Shown piece after piece: positions 15,367-23,435 of a DNA stretch of 28,248 nt (positions within the stretch are counted from its first letter, which is position 1; each line of letters starts with the position of its first letter). The position numbers were made by a program, and so were the translations under genes. The notes below the pieces were generated by a model that was given only the letters and a program-made list of their open reading frames with translations, was not told where the DNA came from and did not search any database. Origin of the DNA: Pseudorhodobacter antarcticus (GTDB taxonomy: Bacteria > Pseudomonadota > Alphaproteobacteria > Rhodobacterales > Rhodobacteraceae); contig CAMAQR010000043.1 of the NCBI GenBank assembly GCA_945860375.1, forward strand, positions 1-28,248. The letters are read 5' to 3'.

Positions 15367-16896
15367 TCATGCTGCAGGCGGTTTTGCAGGTCCATTTTCG
15401 ATGACAGCAATGGATTTATACGTCGATGCCAATTTGAAATAGAGCTGCTCGTAGATCGGGAAATACTCTTGGTATTTTGCGTGGGCGGACAGGTCGGGAT
15501 CAAATCGCTTGCCAAGCCGTGACATGCGGTTTGCAGTCTGGGCGATAGACTTGGTGCCACAAAAGCCAACCGCTGCGGCGGCATGAATGGCGGCACCAAG
15601 TGCTGTGACCTCTTGCTGTTCGCAGACCTGAACAAAGCATCCGGTTTGGTCGGCGATGATTTGGCACCACAGGGCAGAGTTGGCGCCGCCGCCCATGACG
15701 ATCAGGCCTTTGACGGGTTTGCCGCGGGCTTGGTTGGTGCCGTTCAGGCAAAGCTTGATGTCATATGAAATGCCTTCAAGTATCGAGCGATACATCCCGG
15801 CCATCCCATGTGACCCCCGCAAGCCGATGAAAGCCCCGCGCGAATCCCCGTCCCAATGCGGGGTCATGCAGCCACTGAAATAGGGCACACAAAAAAGACC
15901 TTCAGAGCCTGGCGGCACGGCGCGCGCCATGTTTTCCAGCTTTGTTTCGGCACTTTCTTTGGTTTTGGCGTCGCCTTCGATTTCAAATTTCCGGATGAAC
16001 CAGCTGACTAGATAAGACCCATTCGCCACAAGACATTCCAAGTAAAAGCTACCAGCTTCGTAGCCGACAAGTGTTCGGTAGGCCGGGCTATAGCTGTATT
16101 CTGTCGCAGGCACGCCAAGGGCAATGCCTGTTCCCAACGAAAGATAGGCCAGATCACTGCTGACCACATTGGCCCCTACTCCCGCCGCCTGGCCGTCGCC
16201 GACTGTGGAAACGACGGGCAAACCCTTAGGCAATCCTGTCCGTTCGGCGACCTCATCTGTTATGGCGCCGACGATCTCGCCCGTGTTGACCAATGGCGGA
16301 AATTGCGCCTCGGTCAGTCCTGCCAAGGCAATTGTATGGGCTGCATATTTTCCCTGCTTGAGATCGACGACGCTTAGGGTATCGCCCGTTGCAAAGCAGG
16401 TTGCCCGAATGCCCGTCAAGGCATTCATCAGATATCCCGACACATCATAAACCGTTTTGGTGCGTCGAATGCTGTCCGGTTCGTTTTCATAAAGCCAGAT
16501 AAGCTTGTACAGGCCATTCACCGTTGCTGGCGGCTTGCCCGTTTCGGCATGGACCATTTCGCTGCCCAGTCGTTCAACCTGTTCTGTGGCGCGGGTGTCC
16601 ATCCAGACGATGGCCGGGCGGATCGGCTCATTGGCTTCATCAAGCAGCACGACCGTCTCGCGTTGGCAGGTCACCGCCATCGCCTTGACCTGGGTCAGAT
16701 CGATTTGACCTTTCAGTTGCCCAAGCGCGTCATAAAGCCCGTCAATCCAGTCGCGACAATCTTGTTCATGCCAGCCCGGTCGCGGCTCACTCATGCCAAG
16801 GCTTGCGCGACCGACGGCGATTTGGCGACCATCGGCATCAAAAACCGCAGCCTTGACCGCCGATGTCGAGGAATCCACACCAATGACATAGCCCAT
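15367..16896 (-). CDS. FGGY-family carbohydrate kinase (xylulokinase-like)
   Basis: A 509-residue sugar kinase that should phosphorylate a ketose or polyol with ATP. N-terminal ATP loop GVDSSTSAVKAAVFD (6-20), metal and substrate elements CQRETVVLLDE and VWMDTRA (98-103), catalytic Asp234 in STVGDGQAAG, GTGIA phosphate loop (255-259) and the C-terminal adenosine motif VMGGGANSALW with EVTALGAAIHAA. The family includes xylulokinases, ribulokinases and LsrK; sequence alone does not fix the substrate. ATG 16896 is preferred, since an upstream in-frame ATG (16914) overlaps the AGGA ribosome site. The promoter lies between this gene and the regulator; its -35 overlaps the regulator's stop codon. 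Confidence 0.9.
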   Translation of the reverse strand: MGYVIGVDSSTSAVKAAVFDADGRQIAVGRASLGMSEPRPGWHEQDCRDWIDGLYDALGQLKGQIDLTQVKAMAVTCQRETVVLLDEANEPIRPAIVWMDTRATEQVERLGSEMVHAETGKPPATVNGLYKLIWLYENEPDSIRRTKTVYDVSGYLMNALTGIRATCFATGDTLSVVDLKQGKYAAHTIALAGLTEAQFPPLVNTGEIVGAITDEVAERTGLPKGLPVVSTVGDGQAAGVGANVVSSDLAYLSLGTGIALGVPATEYSYSPAYRTLVGYEAGSFYLECLVANGSYLVSWFIRKFEIEGDAKTKESAETKLENMARAVPPGSEGLFCVPYFSGCMTPHWDGDSRGAFIGLRGSHGMAGMYRSILEGISYDIKLCLNGTNQARGKPVKGLIVMGGGANSALWCQIIADQTGCFVQVCEQQEVTALGAAIHAAAAVGFCGTKSIAQTANRMSRLGKRFDPDLSAHAKYQEYFPIYEQLYFKLASTYKSIAVIENGPAKPPAA

Positions 16897-17034
16897 GTTT
16901 TCATCATTCCTCATTAATCAGATAATTGATTACTAATACGATCAGTGGACGTGATGTCAACTGGATTTATCATCTGTCGGCTTCGCAACTGCTTTTTCCG
17001 TACCGATCGTGCTGATAAAGCGATCTTCGGCACG
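16891..17034. repeat. 144-bp direct repeat, copy A
   Basis: Matches 27969-28112 in the same orientation with equal length and 8 mismatches by eye. It covers the first two codons of the kinase, its ribosome site, operator and promoter, and the last 25 codons of the regulator gene. Copy A is in the natural context, with a full-length regulator gene, and so is probably the original. Confidence 0.9.
16915..16960 (-). promoter_or_regulatory. Kinase promoter with adjacent palindromic operator
   Basis: On the minus strand, perfect -35 TTGACA (complement of 16955-16960), 16-nt spacer, -10 TATTAG (complement of 16933-16938). Immediately downstream is the palindrome TAATCA-N6-TGATTA (16915-16932), then GAGG and the start codon. 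A repressor on this site would block open-complex formation. The same layout is seen before the binding-protein gene and, as a copy, before the lactonase gene. Confidence 0.7.
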
Positions 17035-17883
17035 CGCCACCAGCACCATACGAGAACAGGAACGAAGCAGGTGTTGGGTTTCAGGTTTGCGTAGAGGGGC
17101 GGTTACAAGACCGACAAGTTCAAGCGGCACCAGGGAATCAATCTGATGCCAGACCGCACGATCAATCTCGCCGGTGATGATCAGTTTTGGGATATCCAGA
17201 TAATGGCAGCCTGTGCTTTCCGACGTGCTTAGATCGCCAAATTCTGCAAGAGACATATGATAATGATCACTAGATTCCGGGTCGATCCCCGTTCGGCAGG
17301 CTGAAGCCGTGGCGTAGGGGTCACTTCCGGCCCGGCACAGCACCACCACCGACCCGTCCCGATAGTAGCTGCCGTCGTCAAAGCCAAAAGTTTCCAGACC
17401 TGCCATTTTTTCGTCTGAAATACGGCTGACGACGCCATTCGAAATCACAGTAAAGTCTGCGGTCTTGTCGACAACCGCCTGAATTCGCATGCCGGCACCC
17501 GATTGCTCGTAGGAGTTCATGGGGATGCCCGACCCGGCGAATCGGCTGCGGAGCAAGCTTCGTGCTGCGCGCATTTCCGGCGCGGAAAACGACGGAAATG
17601 CCCCGACCAAAGGCGACCGATTGGCCATGGCCCAAAGCTGTCGCAGATTGAGCGCTTCGATAAAGCTGCCCTGATGGCCAGAACGTCGCAGCGCGGCACC
17701 GCCCAGCATTTCGATGCCCTTGATCGCTGATTGGATGGTGCCTGCACCGACCCCGAATTCAGTCTGCAAATCGGACATCCGTTCAAATCTGTCGCCGATT
17801 TCCGCGTTCATCAGCCTGCCCGCCAGCGCCTGCATCACCGCCAGACTACGATTACCTTGCAGGGCAACATCCTTGGGTATCAT
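16957..17883 (-). CDS. YhfZ-family (GntR-like) transcriptional regulator
   Basis: A 308-residue regulator. Residues about 18-75 form a GntR-type winged helix (GDRFERMSDLQTEFGVGAGT, IQSAIKGIEMLGGAALRRSG, HQGSFI). The remainder (from about 85) resembles the YhfZ effector domain, which has a periplasmic-binding-protein-like fold for a small ligand; AFPSFSAPEM and DFTVISNGVVSRIS fit its usual opening. It is likely the ligand-responsive repressor of this locus. The start ATG 17883 has AAGG about 10 nt upstream. It is separated by 283 nt from the last gene of the transport operon and lies directly before the kinase promoter. The family call is from remembered similarity. Confidence 0.75.
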   Translation of the reverse strand: MIPKDVALQGNRSLAVMQALAGRLMNAEIGDRFERMSDLQTEFGVGAGTIQSAIKGIEMLGGAALRRSGHQGSFIEALNLRQLWAMANRSPLVGAFPSFSAPEMRAARSLLRSRFAGSGIPMNSYEQSGAGMRIQAVVDKTADFTVISNGVVSRISDEKMAGLETFGFDDGSYYRDGSVVVLCRAGSDPYATASACRTGIDPESSDHYHMSLAEFGDLSTSESTGCHYLDIPKLIITGEIDRAVWHQIDSLVPLELVGLVTAPLRKPETQHLLRSCSRMVLVARAEDRFISTIGTEKAVAKPTDDKSS

Positions 17884-18007
17884 TTTGGGGCGCCTTCCTT
17901 GATCAATTTTCCGTATCTTGAGAAATTAAGCTATAGGCGCAAGCAGCACAATCAAAATTGGCAGCCCCCCCCTTCAGGCTGTGCATTCCAGAAATACAGA
18001 AGTCTTG

Positions 18008-18030
18008 AAAAAACCGGGATCCAAAATCCC
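18008..18030 (-). terminator. Rho-independent terminator of the transport/catabolic operon
   Basis: Minus-strand order: GGGAT, loop TTTGG, ATCCC, GG, then TTTTTT (complement of 18008-18013). It lies about 140 nt after the SDR stop and before the regulator gene. The stem is short (5 bp) but the T-run is good. Confidence 0.65.
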
Positions 18031-18166
18031 TAGGTAGTCTGCCGCAATTTCAGTTTGCGGCCGATTCCGAGTGCATGTGCCCAGACGCCAAGTGGCCCGC
18101 GCAACGTGCATTAGACGTTTGGTGCTTGCCAGCAGAAGCCGACAAGCACCCCCATGCATAACCGCG

Positions 18167-18928
18167 TCAGTTCAGGCTGATTGGCTGGCCCGTGGCATGC
18201 AGGATATTGCCTGTCAGATAGTCGGAATCCGCGCTGGCCAGGAACATCAGCGTCGGGACAATGTCTTCGACCTCGCCAACCCGGTTGAGTACGTTTTGCG
18301 ACCGCGCCGCACGCATTGTGGCCTTGACCGCTTCGGGTTGCGCTTCGGCCATTGGTGTCCAGGCAGCAGGGGACATGGCGTTGACGTTGATGCCAAATTC
18401 CATCAGTTCAAGCGCCCAGCTTAGCGTAAAGGCCGCAACACCAAGTTTGGCGGCGGCATAGTTGCTGTCGCCCGCCCGGCCACGCAACGCAACGCGGCTG
18501 ACCACATTGATGATTTTGCCGGTTCGGCGCGGCTTCATCGACTCGCGCACAGCGGCCCGCGAAACATAAAACACCGCATCCAGATTGACATCCATCACGC
18601 GCCGATAGTCGCGGTCTGACATTTCAAACATCTTACCATGCGCTGAAATTCCAGCATTATTATACAGAATGTCGATCTGCCCATAGGCATCCATCGCCGC
18701 CTTGACCAACGCCTCGCCCGCCAGGGAGGTGCCCATCGCATCATTGTTGCCAAGCGCCCGGCCACCGGCCGCAACGATCTCGTCCACAACTTGACGAGCC
18801 GCATCGACGTTGATGTCATTGACCACAACTGCGGCGCCTTCGCGGGCAAAAGCCAGTGCTGCGGCCTTGCCGATACCGACACCGCCGCCTGTCACCACGG
18901 CAACTTTGCCACTTAGTTTTCCTGCCAT
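18167..18928 (-). CDS. Short-chain dehydrogenase/reductase (classical SDR)
   Basis: A 253-residue NAD(P)-dependent oxidoreductase. Cofactor motif TGGGVGIG (13-20), an Asp at the end of beta-2 (NDIN, residue 38) that favours NAD, NNAG (90-93), catalytic Ser144, Tyr157 and Lys161 (SNYAAAK). It most likely oxidises a polyol or sugar alcohol, or a hydroxyl of a sugar acid. ATG 18928 is supported by AAGGA 8 nt upstream; a longer frame to 19303 overlaps the neighbouring SDR in a wrong frame. It is the last gene of the operon. An unusual AAWTPM follows NVNAMSP, where most SDRs have a PGxxxT motif. Confidence 0.9.
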   Translation of the reverse strand: MAGKLSGKVAVVTGGGVGIGKAAALAFAREGAAVVVNDINVDAARQVVDEIVAAGGRALGNNDAMGTSLAGEALVKAAMDAYGQIDILYNNAGISAHGKMFEMSDRDYRRVMDVNLDAVFYVSRAAVRESMKPRRTGKIINVVSRVALRGRAGDSNYAAAKLGVAAFTLSWALELMEFGINVNAMSPAAWTPMAEAQPEAVKATMRAARSQNVLNRVGEVEDIVPTLMFLASADSDYLTGNILHATGQPISLN

Positions 18929-18969
18929 ATCACCAGTCCTTTTCGAGTTTTCATGAGCCGTCACGCGCC

Positions 18970-19798
18970 CTAGCGCGAGAAGGTAAGTTGATTGCCACCA
19001 TCGACGTTCAGAATATTGCCCGTCATTTTGGCAGAGCGTGGTGACGCAAAGAACGCGACCGCGTCTGCCACATCTTCCGGGAAAATGGACTGTTTCAGCA
19101 GCGTTCTGTCGCGGTAGTAAGCTTCCAGTTGATCTGGCGCGACGCCGTAAGCCGCTGCCCGTTCGGCCCGCCATGGGCCATCCCAGATTGCCGAACCACG
19201 GATGACCGCTTCGGTGCTGACCGTGTTGGCCCGAACGCCCATCGCCGCCCCTTCCAGCGCAACGCAACGGGCAAGATTGACCTCCGCCGCTTTGGCCGCG
19301 CAATAGGCCGCAGCATTCATCGAGGCGGTCATCCCGTTTTTTGACCCGATGAAGATGATATTGCCACCTCCGCCATGACGGTCAAACACCCGCAACGCTT
19401 CGCGGGCGACAAGGAAATACCCCTTGCCCAGGATGTCCATACAGCGATCCCAATCTTCGACGCGCGTTTGCACCAAGGGGGCGGCAAATGCGATGCCAGC
19501 GTTCGACACAACTATGTCGATGCGGCAAAAAAAACCTGGCGCCGGCGCTAAAGGCATCGGCAACTGACGCTTCTTGGGTGACATTCATGGGTGTGTGAAA
19601 AACTTGGTCCGCACCAAAGCTGTTGGCCAGCTTTTCGGCGGCCAGGGCTAGCCCGTCGGTGTTGATATCGGTCAACACGACGCGCCCACCGTCCTGCAGC
19701 AGCCGTGAGGCAATGGCCCCGCCGATACCGCCTGCGGCCCCCGTGATCAGTGCCACCTGCCCTGCCAGATCGTCTGGATGGTCTTTTTGCTCGCTCAC
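18970..19798 (-). pseudogene. SDR family dehydrogenase (RhaD SDR-domain-like), one-base frameshift in a T8 run
   Basis: Two overlapping frames join to one 275-residue SDR. The first part starts at GTG 19798 and carries LAGQVALITGAAGGIGGAIA. The second carries RIDIVVSNAGIAFAAPLVQT, the YCAAK catalytic pair and the C-terminal GNILNVDGGNQLTFSR. They meet at eight T residues on the minus strand (near 19530-19537); one T fewer restores the frame. The C-terminal half (ERAAAYGVAPDQLEAYYRDR, TLLKQSIFPEDVADAVAFFA) closely recalls the dehydrogenase domain of the bifunctional rhamnulose-1-phosphate aldolase/lactaldehyde dehydrogenase RhaD, here without an aldolase domain. It could be a true mutation, a sequencing error, or slippage-tolerant expression. 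Confidence 0.85.
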
Positions 19799-19840
19799 CT
19801 TGTGCTTTCCTGCATCGTTGAAATTGCGCTTGCGACCGGG

Positions 19841-20035
19841 CTATTCGCCCGGCGGTTTGGCGCGCATTTCGCCCCCGATAGATTGGTTGTGCCGCGGCAG
19901 GTCGGTCCAGAAAATCATCACTTTCTCTGCGGCGAGCCCGGTGTGTTTGGCAACGGAATCCGTGATTTCACGGGAAATCGCTGCCTTTTGGGCATGGGTG
20001 CGGCCTTCGCTGATTTCGATACGAATGATTGGCAT
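19841..20035 (-). CDS. 4-oxalocrotonate tautomerase family protein
   Basis: A 64-residue protein of the 4-OT/tautomerase superfamily. Pro at position 2 becomes the catalytic N-terminal Pro after Met removal (MPIIRIEISEGRTHAQK); the helix AAISREITDSVAKHTG and the Arg near position 12 fit the family. Such enzymes form oligomers and catalyse keto-enol tautomerisation or related proton transfers. ATG 20035 follows AAGGAG by 7 nt. The gene is 15 nt after the aldolase gene, so it may interconvert the aldolase's substrate or product. Confidence 0.88.
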   Translation of the reverse strand: MPIIRIEISEGRTHAQKAAISREITDSVAKHTGLAAEKVMIFWTDLPRHNQSIGGEMRAKPPGE

Positions 20036-20050
20036 GGTCTGCTCCTTGAC

Positions 20051-20866
20051 TTATTTTTGCTGGTGAACGATGGCGACGGTGCGGGCAATCGCATTGGCCG
20101 GATCGGGCTGCATATAGACATTGCGGCCTACAGCGACGCCGCGTGCGCCCGACGACATTGCGCCGCCCAGAAAGGTCAGAAATTCGTCAAACGTGTCGGT
20201 CTTTGCGCCGCCCATCATGACCACGGGCACCGACGACGCCTGCACCACGGTGGCAAAGCCGTCCGGCGTGCCGGTGTATTCGACCTTAACAACATCAGCG
20301 CCGACTTCGGCCGCGACCCGCGCCATCAGCGCCACGTTTTCCACGCTGTTGCAGTCTTTGGGATCGACCGCATCGCCGCGCGCCAGAGGTTCACAGATCA
20401 CCGGCAATTGGCAGCGGCGGGCCTCTTCGCAGATCTTGCCCAGCAGCGCCAGCTCTTCGGCATCGCGGTTTGCATCTTTCCAGCCAAGGAAAGTGTAAAG
20501 ATGGTAGGCATCCGCGCCCAGCCGCAGGGCTTCTTCAACCGAGGCAATCGGGCACATCCGCTGGGCAAAACCACCGCCACCAAACCGGTCAGCCGCCCGC
20601 CAAGTCGCGGTATAGCCTGCTGACAGAACAATGGCCGGCCCGCCCCGCCCGGTCAGCACATCAAGATTAGCGCGCAGCCCACCCGGCGTGACCATCACGG
20701 CATCGCACTTGCCTTCAACTGCGCCTTGAGTGACTTTACGCACTTCTTCATTGTTGGTCATCCCGGCAACGGGGCCGAAATACATTGCATTGCTCAGGGC
20801 GATGATGACCGATCTGCCGCTCTTCTTTTGAAAGATGCGGTCAAGACGGAGTTGCAGGCCTGTCAT
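20051..20866 (-). CDS. Class I aldolase of the FbaB/DeoC/LsrF superfamily
   Basis: A 271-residue TIM-barrel protein. Lys194 in DVVKVEYTG is the expected Schiff-base lysine; MMGGAKTD (217-224) and GVAVGRNVYM (243-252) form the phosphate-binding loops. RLDRIFQKKSGRSVIIAL (7-24) matches the start of LsrF and archaeal-type FBP aldolases. Those enzymes continue with an Asp-His-Gly that supplies a catalytic Asp; here the equivalent place reads SNAMYFG, so that residue is missing and the chemistry may differ. It probably cleaves a phosphorylated ketose. ATG 20866 has GAGG about 8 nt upstream. It follows the FAD oxidase gene by 47 nt. Confidence 0.85.
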   Translation of the reverse strand: MTGLQLRLDRIFQKKSGRSVIIALSNAMYFGPVAGMTNNEEVRKVTQGAVEGKCDAVMVTPGGLRANLDVLTGRGGPAIVLSAGYTATWRAADRFGGGGFAQRMCPIASVEEALRLGADAYHLYTFLGWKDANRDAEELALLGKICEEARRCQLPVICEPLARGDAVDPKDCNSVENVALMARVAAEVGADVVKVEYTGTPDGFATVVQASSVPVVMMGGAKTDTFDEFLTFLGGAMSSGARGVAVGRNVYMQPDPANAIARTVAIVHQQK

Positions 20867-20913
20867 GTGAATGTCCTCTTTATGTGTCAGCTTTGGGGTT
20901 TGCCCTGGCCGTC

Positions 20914-22308
20914 TTATGACTTTTCCAGCAACCGCGCGAAAAGCCGGTTATCCGGGTCGCAGGCGGATTTGATCGCCGCATGCAGCTTGCCTTGAGGGCT
21001 GTCTTGATAGCGTTCTGCCCTGACAGCCCCAATTCCGTGGTGATGCGAAAAGCTTCCGCCGTGTTCCGCAGCAACATCAATCACTTCATTCCAGATGCGC
21101 TTCCAATCGACAAGAACGGAGGCGTCATCTTTGTTTTCCACCCAAAAGATAGCATAGAGGCAGGCACCGGTCTGATAGGCATGCGAGAAATGCGCGAAAA
21201 ACTCGGTTGTCTGCTTGCCAAGCCGTTCCTCCAACACCTCCACGCAGCGCGCGGCGGTGCTCCAGGGCAGCGACAACTCGACAGTGTCGAACATTCGCCC
21301 GCTGTCGCTGTTGCGGTGCTGCATCATGGTTTCAACCTGATAGCGCCGCATATACCACGTCGATGCGGCATCTTCATGCAGAAGCCAACCGCCACAGCGT
21401 TCGATAACTTGCTCGGCCGCAGTTTGCAGCGCGCCCAGCGCCAAGGCGGGCGCAACAAGCGTAAAGTTCAAAAGAGCGAATGGCTTTTGCCCGGCGGCCA
21501 CGACATGGGCCGTTTCGGCAATGTTGTAAGACCGCAGCAGGGCCACAGGGAACCCGCCCTGCACAAGTTGCCGCTGCACCTCAATCGCCTGCCCAAAGCT
21601 TTCAAAACCTGCGGCAAGTTGCACGCTGGGCAGCTGCCGGAACACCGCCAATGTGACCTTGGTGACGATGGCAAGGCTGCCTTCGGTGCCGATGAACATG
21701 CGGATTGGATCAAGCCCGCCCGTGGGCCGTGGGCTTGGCGCAATGGTGACGATTTCCCCGCTGGGCAAGACGGCCTCCAGGCCGATGACAACATTTTCGA
21801 TGCCGCCGTAATAGGTCGACAAGCCCCCCGTGGCGCGCGTGTTGACCCAGCCGCCGACGGTCGACATATAAAGCGATTGCGGCGTCTGGCCCAGATCCAG
21901 GCCGCATTTCAGCAAGTATTGCTGCAAATCGCCGCCGTTCATGCCAGCTCCGACCGTCACACAGCTGTCGACGGCATTCAGATGGTCGACCTGATTCATC
22001 CGTTCCGTTGAACAGAAAACATCAGGGGCACCATCAAAGCAACCGACCACACTTGACCCAAGCCCAAGAGCCGCGACCCGAAGCGCGTGATCGCGGGTGA
22101 TGGCAAAGATGGCGGACACGTCAACGGCATTGGCCGGATAGCACACCAGCGCCACCGGGCCAGCACCTTTGTTACTGTTCTTGAAGCGTCCTGGCCAGTG
22201 TTCCGCGCGCGGGCCTTCCGCCGCGCAGAGTCGTGCCTCGATCCCTGCCAATTTCAGTTGATCCAACACGATCTGTTTGATCTCTGGTTTCGAATTGATC
22301 TTGTTCAC
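20914..22308 (-). CDS. FAD-binding oxidoreductase (GlcD / alkyl-DHAP-synthase type)
   Basis: A 464-residue VAO-family flavoprotein. The PCMH FAD domain spans about 45-230, with ALGLGSSVVG (80-89), TVGAGMNGGDLQ (118-129) and TPQSLYMSTVGGWVNTRATG (142-161). The C-terminal substrate domain ends with HHHGIG (422-427), the motif of alkyl-DHAP synthase and glycolate or D-lactate dehydrogenases. It probably oxidises a 2-hydroxy acid such as lactate or glycolate, or a polyol. The start is GTG 22308, with GGAG 8 nt upstream. It lies 149 nt after the permease gene. No signal or membrane segment is seen, so it is cytoplasmic. Confidence 0.88.
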   Translation of the reverse strand: MNKINSKPEIKQIVLDQLKLAGIEARLCAAEGPRAEHWPGRFKNSNKGAGPVALVCYPANAVDVSAIFAITRDHALRVAALGLGSSVVGCFDGAPDVFCSTERMNQVDHLNAVDSCVTVGAGMNGGDLQQYLLKCGLDLGQTPQSLYMSTVGGWVNTRATGGLSTYYGGIENVVIGLEAVLPSGEIVTIAPSPRPTGGLDPIRMFIGTEGSLAIVTKVTLAVFRQLPSVQLAAGFESFGQAIEVQRQLVQGGFPVALLRSYNIAETAHVVAAGQKPFALLNFTLVAPALALGALQTAAEQVIERCGGWLLHEDAASTWYMRRYQVETMMQHRNSDSGRMFDTVELSLPWSTAARCVEVLEERLGKQTTEFFAHFSHAYQTGACLYAIFWVENKDDASVLVDWKRIWNEVIDVAAEHGGSFSHHHGIGAVRAERYQDSPQGKLHAAIKSACDPDNRLFARLLEKS

Positions 22309-22457
22309 TTTCCAATCTCCGCTTGCCTTACGATGCGACCGTCAGCCGCATATCTTCAGATATTATTCATTATTCCGACGACTGCTTTTTCATTCCGGAA
22401 CCAGTTCCCCTGCTCGAAGGTGCTGGCCCTGTGCCGCCCCCACGCAATCAATGGTGA

Positions 22458-23414
22458 TCATGCCTTTCGCCGGACCATCACGTTCAACAGAACGGCCAGC
22501 AGGATGACAAGCCCGCGGACAACGCTTTGCAGATACGGGTTCATCCCCAGCAAAACGAGACCGTTGGACAAAACTGCGATGAAAAGGACGCCTATCACCG
22601 TTCCCACCACATTTCCGCTACCGCCGGAAAGGCTGGTGCCACCAACCACAACGGCGGCTATAACATCGAATTCAAAGCCATCCGCCGCATTGGCGTTGCC
22701 AGAGGAAAGCCGAGCGTCGATCAGCAACCCAGCCAAGGCCGCAAACATTCCCGTCGCTGCCAGTGATAAGATCTTGATCCGCGGCACTACGATTCCAACA
22801 AGGCGGGCAGAGGCTTCATTGCCGCCAACGGCATAGACGCTGCGACCAAAGGGCGTATATTTTGCGACATAGTAATAGGCCGCAAAGACCACCAAGCCAA
22901 AATAGACCGGCACTGGAATACCCAACCAATCGCCGCCGAGCATCTCGCGCAAATCGCTGTCCTTAAGAAAGATCGCATGGCCATTGCTGGACCAAATCGC
23001 CAGCCCGCGCAAAGCGCCCCATAGGGCGAGCGTCGTAATAAAAGACGGCACATTAAGATAACTACGCATAGCGCCAACAAAGGCACCAGAGCAAAACCCA
23101 AGCAATAGAATGACCACAACGGCGATTGGCAAGCTGAAGCCAGCAGCCGTCAGCAACAGGGCAAAAGCCACCCCCGAAAACGCCGCAAGTGGCCCCGAGC
23201 TGATGTCAATTTCGCCCGATATCAACACAAAGGTCATCGGAATGGCTACAATAGCCACCAATGCGGCATTCCGAAAGATGTTCAGGATGTTAGTGGTCGA
23301 GGCGAAATTCGGGGCTGTCACCACAAAGACCAGCACCAACACAATAAACGCGCCAAGCAAGCCGTAATTTCCAAGTTTCGTACCTATTTTGCTCATCATT
23401 CCGCGTGCCCCCAT
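22458..23414 (-). CDS. Sugar ABC transporter permease (RbsC-like)
   Basis: A 318-residue integral membrane protein of the BPD_transp_2 family with about eight to ten hydrophobic segments, for example LLGAFIVLVLVFVVTA near residue 19 and LVILLAVLLNVMV at the end. Family landmarks are GEIDISSG (about 67-74), NVPSFITTLA, GNEASARLVGI and AAVVVGGTSLSGGSGNV. Only one permease gene exists in the operon, so it would act as a homodimer. Start ATG 23414 is taken; ATG 23399 (sixth residue) is an alternative. It begins 21 nt after the ATPase stop. Confidence 0.92.
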   Translation of the reverse strand: MGARGMMSKIGTKLGNYGLLGAFIVLVLVFVVTAPNFASTTNILNIFRNAALVAIVAIPMTFVLISGEIDISSGPLAAFSGVAFALLLTAAGFSLPIAVVVILLLGFCSGAFVGAMRSYLNVPSFITTLALWGALRGLAIWSSNGHAIFLKDSDLREMLGGDWLGIPVPVYFGLVVFAAYYYVAKYTPFGRSVYAVGGNEASARLVGIVVPRIKILSLAATGMFAALAGLLIDARLSSGNANAADGFEFDVIAAVVVGGTSLSGGSGNVVGTVIGVLFIAVLSNGLVLLGMNPYLQSVVRGLVILLAVLLNVMVRRKA

Positions 23415-23435
23415 ATTTTTTCTTTTCCGCCTGCT

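Noticed and set aside
14794..15522. Plus-strand frame opposite the aldo/keto reductase and kinase
   Set aside because: Antisense shadow of two genes with complete catalytic motifs.
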